This document shows, in pieces, positions 62,231-64,000 of a stretch of 64,000 nt of DNA. The notes beneath the pieces were generated by a model, which made no database searches, was not told the origin of the DNA, and saw nothing but the letters and a program-made list of their open reading frames with translations. The position numbers and the translations under genes are program-made. The DNA lies in the NCBI RefSeq assembly GCF_003362805.1, contig NZ_QNQT01000002.1, positions 372,001-436,000 of the forward strand. The letters run 5' to 3'. The stretch is from Neobacillus piezotolerans (GTDB lineage Bacteria; Bacillota; Bacilli; Bacillales; Cytobacillaceae). The number at the start of each line of letters is the position of its first letter. Position 1 is the first letter of the stretch.

Positions 62231-63202
62231 TTAATTGAAAGCTTGAACCCGGATATTTAGTGTATCGGTGATTAAAACGTTGTCGTTTTTATCGATGAAC
62301 AAGCCATTAGGGAGTGAGAACTGGCCGTTATCTTCACCCATTCCGCCAAATTGGAAGACTTTTTTGCCTTCCTTGTCAAAACCGTAAACAAGGTGGGTCA
62401 GGTTGCTGACGACATACATGATGCCGCGGCTGTCGATTCCGATTCCTCGTGGGTTGACAAAAACTGATTGGCCTTTTCCGTTTTCTGACCCGTTAATGAT
62501 TTTTAGGAACTTGCCTTTTGAATCGAATATCTGTACACGCTGGTTGCCGGTATCGACGACATAAACATTGCCTTCTTCATCGGCGGTGATGCCATTCGGT
62601 GCGTTTAGTTCACCGTCTCCGGTACCCGGCTTGCCGACTTCAAGGAGCAGTTTGCCGTTCAAGTCAAAAACATAGGCTTTACTTGTTTTAATATCGGTCA
62701 TATAAACTTTCTTACCGATGATCCTTAATGCGGCAGGGGCTGAAATGCCTTTATCCGCCATAACTTTTTGTGCGAAGTAGTCAATAAACTTGCCCTTTTC
62801 ATCAAAAACCGAGATGTTGCCGTTATACAAATCTGCTACAAACACTTTGCCTTGGTCATCCGTTGAAATTCCATACGGGAATTTAAATTGTCCCTTTCCG
62901 GTTCCTTCCTCCCCGAAAGCGAAGAGGAGGTTGCCGCCTGTGTCGAATGCGAGGACGCGTTTATTGTTCGTATCGGAAACATAGGTGAACGAACTGTTTG
63001 CTGTTACGTCCATCGGTTTACTCAAGGGCTTGTTAAAGTCACCGGTAAGCGAAATGCTGTAGTCCGGTGCGTCGTCAGGCTTAATGACCGCTAACAATCC
63101 TGTTTTGACATCTTTTGTCTGGTAAAGAAAAAGGAAAGTAAATACTGCTGCCGTGGCAATAGCAATGAGCGCCATTCCGATATATACATTCCGTCTTTTC
63201 AT
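62231..63202 (-). CDS. NHL-repeat beta-propeller protein, membrane anchored
   Basis: A signal-anchor helix (about residues 6-27: YIGMALIAIATAAVF) is followed by six NHL-type blades, each with a core like FKFPYGISTDDQGKVFVADL, LNAPNGITADEEGNVYVVDT or FSLPNGLFIDKNDNVLITDT. NHL propellers serve as protein- or ligand-binding platforms. They often accompany multiheme cytochromes in surface redox clusters. AAGGGTGAG in the end of the TPR gene is its ribosome site, and it starts two bases after that gene, so the two are coupled. Confidence 0.9.
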   Translation of the reverse strand: MKRRNVYIGMALIAIATAAVFTFLFLYQTKDVKTGLLAVIKPDDAPDYSISLTGDFNKPLSKPMDVTANSSFTYVSDTNNKRVLAFDTGGNLLFAFGEEGTGKGQFKFPYGISTDDQGKVFVADLYNGNISVFDEKGKFIDYFAQKVMADKGISAPAALRIIGKKVYMTDIKTSKAYVFDLNGKLLLEVGKPGTGDGELNAPNGITADEEGNVYVVDTGNQRVQIFDSKGKFLKIINGSENGKGQSVFVNPRGIGIDSRGIMYVVSNLTHLVYGFDKEGKKVFQFGGMGEDNGQFSLPNGLFIDKNDNVLITDTLNIRVQAFN

Positions 63203-63204
63203 GG

Positions 63205-63906
63205 TTACTCACCCTTAGCCTTTGTGTCTTTATCTTTAAGTCTATCTAGTGCATTCAAGGCATCCTTGTACAATGGGTCAAAGGAAAGTGCGTCCTTGTA
63301 GATGGCTATGGCGTTTTCAAAATCGCCTTGCGCCTCCGCGACCATGCCGATCTGATAGATGATATCCGAATTGGTCGGAGCCAGCTTGTTGGCCTGTTCA
63401 AGTGATTTCGTCGCCTTGTCGTATTCCTTTAATCCGCGGTAGGCGATACCCATTTGAACGTGTCCTTTAAAGTCCCTTGGCGCTATTTTTACCGCCTTCT
63501 CAAGTTCAATCAGCGCTTCGCTGTATCGTTCTTCATCGATGAATACCAATCCTAGATTGTAATGGGCGTCATAATAATTTTTGTCCTGCTCCAATACATA
63601 ATCGAACTGTCTAATCGCTTCATCATGATCACCTTTTAAATAATAGGTATAGCCAAGGACGATGCGGTTTTGCAGGTTTGATGGATCTTTTCTTACTTCT
63701 TCTTTGTAATAAGCCAGCTGCTCATTTACTCTCTTCATATCAATGTCATTCCAGAAATAAAAGTGGCCGAGAGCATAGCCTGTTCCTACGGAAATGGCCA
63801 ATGTGAGGAATAGGAGCATGAATGCTGTTCTTTTCTTGAATTTCTTGGGAAGTTTCTTGGTCTTTATTACCTCAACTTCCTGAGGTGCTTTTTCTGTTTC
63901 CATCAT
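63205..63906 (-). CDS. Membrane-anchored TPR protein
   Basis: A helix near residues 27-46 (AFMLLFLTLAISVGTGYALG) follows a lysine-rich N terminus. The rest is four to five tetratricopeptide repeats (about 70-225), such as GDHDEAIRQFDYVLEQDKNY and KEYDKATKSLEQANKLAP. Such proteins act as assembly scaffolds, for example in cytochrome c maturation (CcmH/NrfG type). The start is ATG 63906 with GAGGGGATT 7 bases upstream; a frame reaching 63978 has no ribosome site. It lies 19 bases after the cytochrome fragment at the window edge. Confidence 0.88.
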   Translation of the reverse strand: MMETEKAPQEVEVIKTKKLPKKFKKRTAFMLLFLTLAISVGTGYALGHFYFWNDIDMKRVNEQLAYYKEEVRKDPSNLQNRIVLGYTYYLKGDHDEAIRQFDYVLEQDKNYYDAHYNLGLVFIDEERYSEALIELEKAVKIAPRDFKGHVQMGIAYRGLKEYDKATKSLEQANKLAPTNSDIIYQIGMVAEAQGDFENAIAIYKDALSFDPLYKDALNALDRLKDKDTKAKGE

Positions 63907-63925
63907 AAAATCCCCTCTCGGAATT

Positions 63926-64000
63926 CTACTTCTTTTTGTTATTTGTCCGGTGGCATTTTGAACATGTCGTTTCAACATGGCATTTTAAACACGTTTTATC
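63926..64000 (-). CDS. 3' end of another multiheme cytochrome gene (partial)
   Basis: The frame enters from outside the window on the minus strand and ends at TAG 63926. Its 24 visible residues hold two CXXCH motifs, CLKCH and CSKCH, only four residues apart, then a basic tail TNNKKK. It is the first gene, or part of it, of the operon continuing into the TPR, NHL and hexaheme genes. Tight heme spacing resembles small tetraheme domains (NapC/NrfH- or CctA-like), but the rest is needed to tell. Confidence 0.8.
   Translation of the reverse strand, partial: DKTCLKCHVETTCSKCHRTNNKKK

Overview
This window is a piece of a Firmicutes chromosome, very probably from a Bacillaceae species (Bacillus, Mesobacillus or a relative). 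The best evidence is a Bacillus subtilis-like gene neighbourhood (tagO, an LCP protein, yvyE, degS-degU, degV, comFA, comFC, hpf), Bacillus-style ribosome binding sites with many TTG/GTG starts, and a Bacillus-type accessory SecA2 next to its partner SlaP. I saw no tRNA, rRNA, CRISPR array, transposase or prophage gene.

Layout. (1) 1-3.8 kb: the AT-rich end of a polysaccharide operon (manC, an undecaprenyl-phosphate sugar transferase, manA), then about 0.8 kb of AT-rich DNA holding one possible 46-residue ORF. (2) 4.6-26.5 kb: a surface-protein locus. Six secreted proteins (a beta-propeller, a CpdB-type and a UshA-type nucleotidase, a CAP protein, a NAGPA-type phosphodiester glycosidase and an NlpC/P60 peptidase) share one module of about 75-90 residues. 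The module sits at the N terminus in three and at the C terminus in three. An LTA-synthase-like enzyme, a large subtilisin and a small cytosolic protein lie among them, and the locus ends with slaP and secA2. I infer that the module is a cell-surface anchor and/or a mark of SecA2/SlaP clients; this is the best candidate here for an undescribed system. (3) 26.8-40.3 kb: tagO and then a surface-polysaccharide operon for a ManNAc3NAcA-type diamino-uronic acid sugar: aminotransferase, Wzz-like protein, UDP-GlcNAc 6-dehydrogenase, acetyltransferase, flippase, WbpI-type epimerase, polymerase and three glycosyltransferases. It lies where B. subtilis carries the teichuronic acid (tua) genes.

(4) 40.3-51.4 kb: a cell-envelope and regulatory block (SpoIID/LytB protein, SH3 protein, SH3-amidase, LCP protein, YvyE, DegS, DegU, DegV) bracketed by two copies, in inverted orientation, of an unusual tandem repeat. 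The repeat unit is about 240-250 bp and contains ATGAACC boxes every 20-21 bp. (5) 51.5-55.5 kb: a NERD-domain gene translationally coupled to comFA, then comFC and hpf with a sigma-B-like promoter. The comFB gene and the flagellar block that separate comFC from hpf in B. subtilis are absent. (6) 55.6-57.6 kb: a DUF1028 protein and a two-gene chromate transporter. (7) 57.8 kb to the end, minus strand: multiheme c-type cytochromes (8 and 6 CXXCH motifs, plus the 3' end of a third gene with at least two), with a membrane-anchored TPR protein and an NHL-repeat protein. This looks like an extracytoplasmic electron-transfer cluster.

Together the genes build, decorate, remodel and monitor the cell envelope: polymer synthesis and ligation (TagO, Wzx/Wzy, LCP), export (SecA2/SlaP), surface enzymes that process nucleotides, phosphodiesters and murein, control by DegS/DegU and probably WalR, and surface redox proteins. 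Positions and motifs were read by eye from the sequence; family names come from general knowledge and no database search was run.
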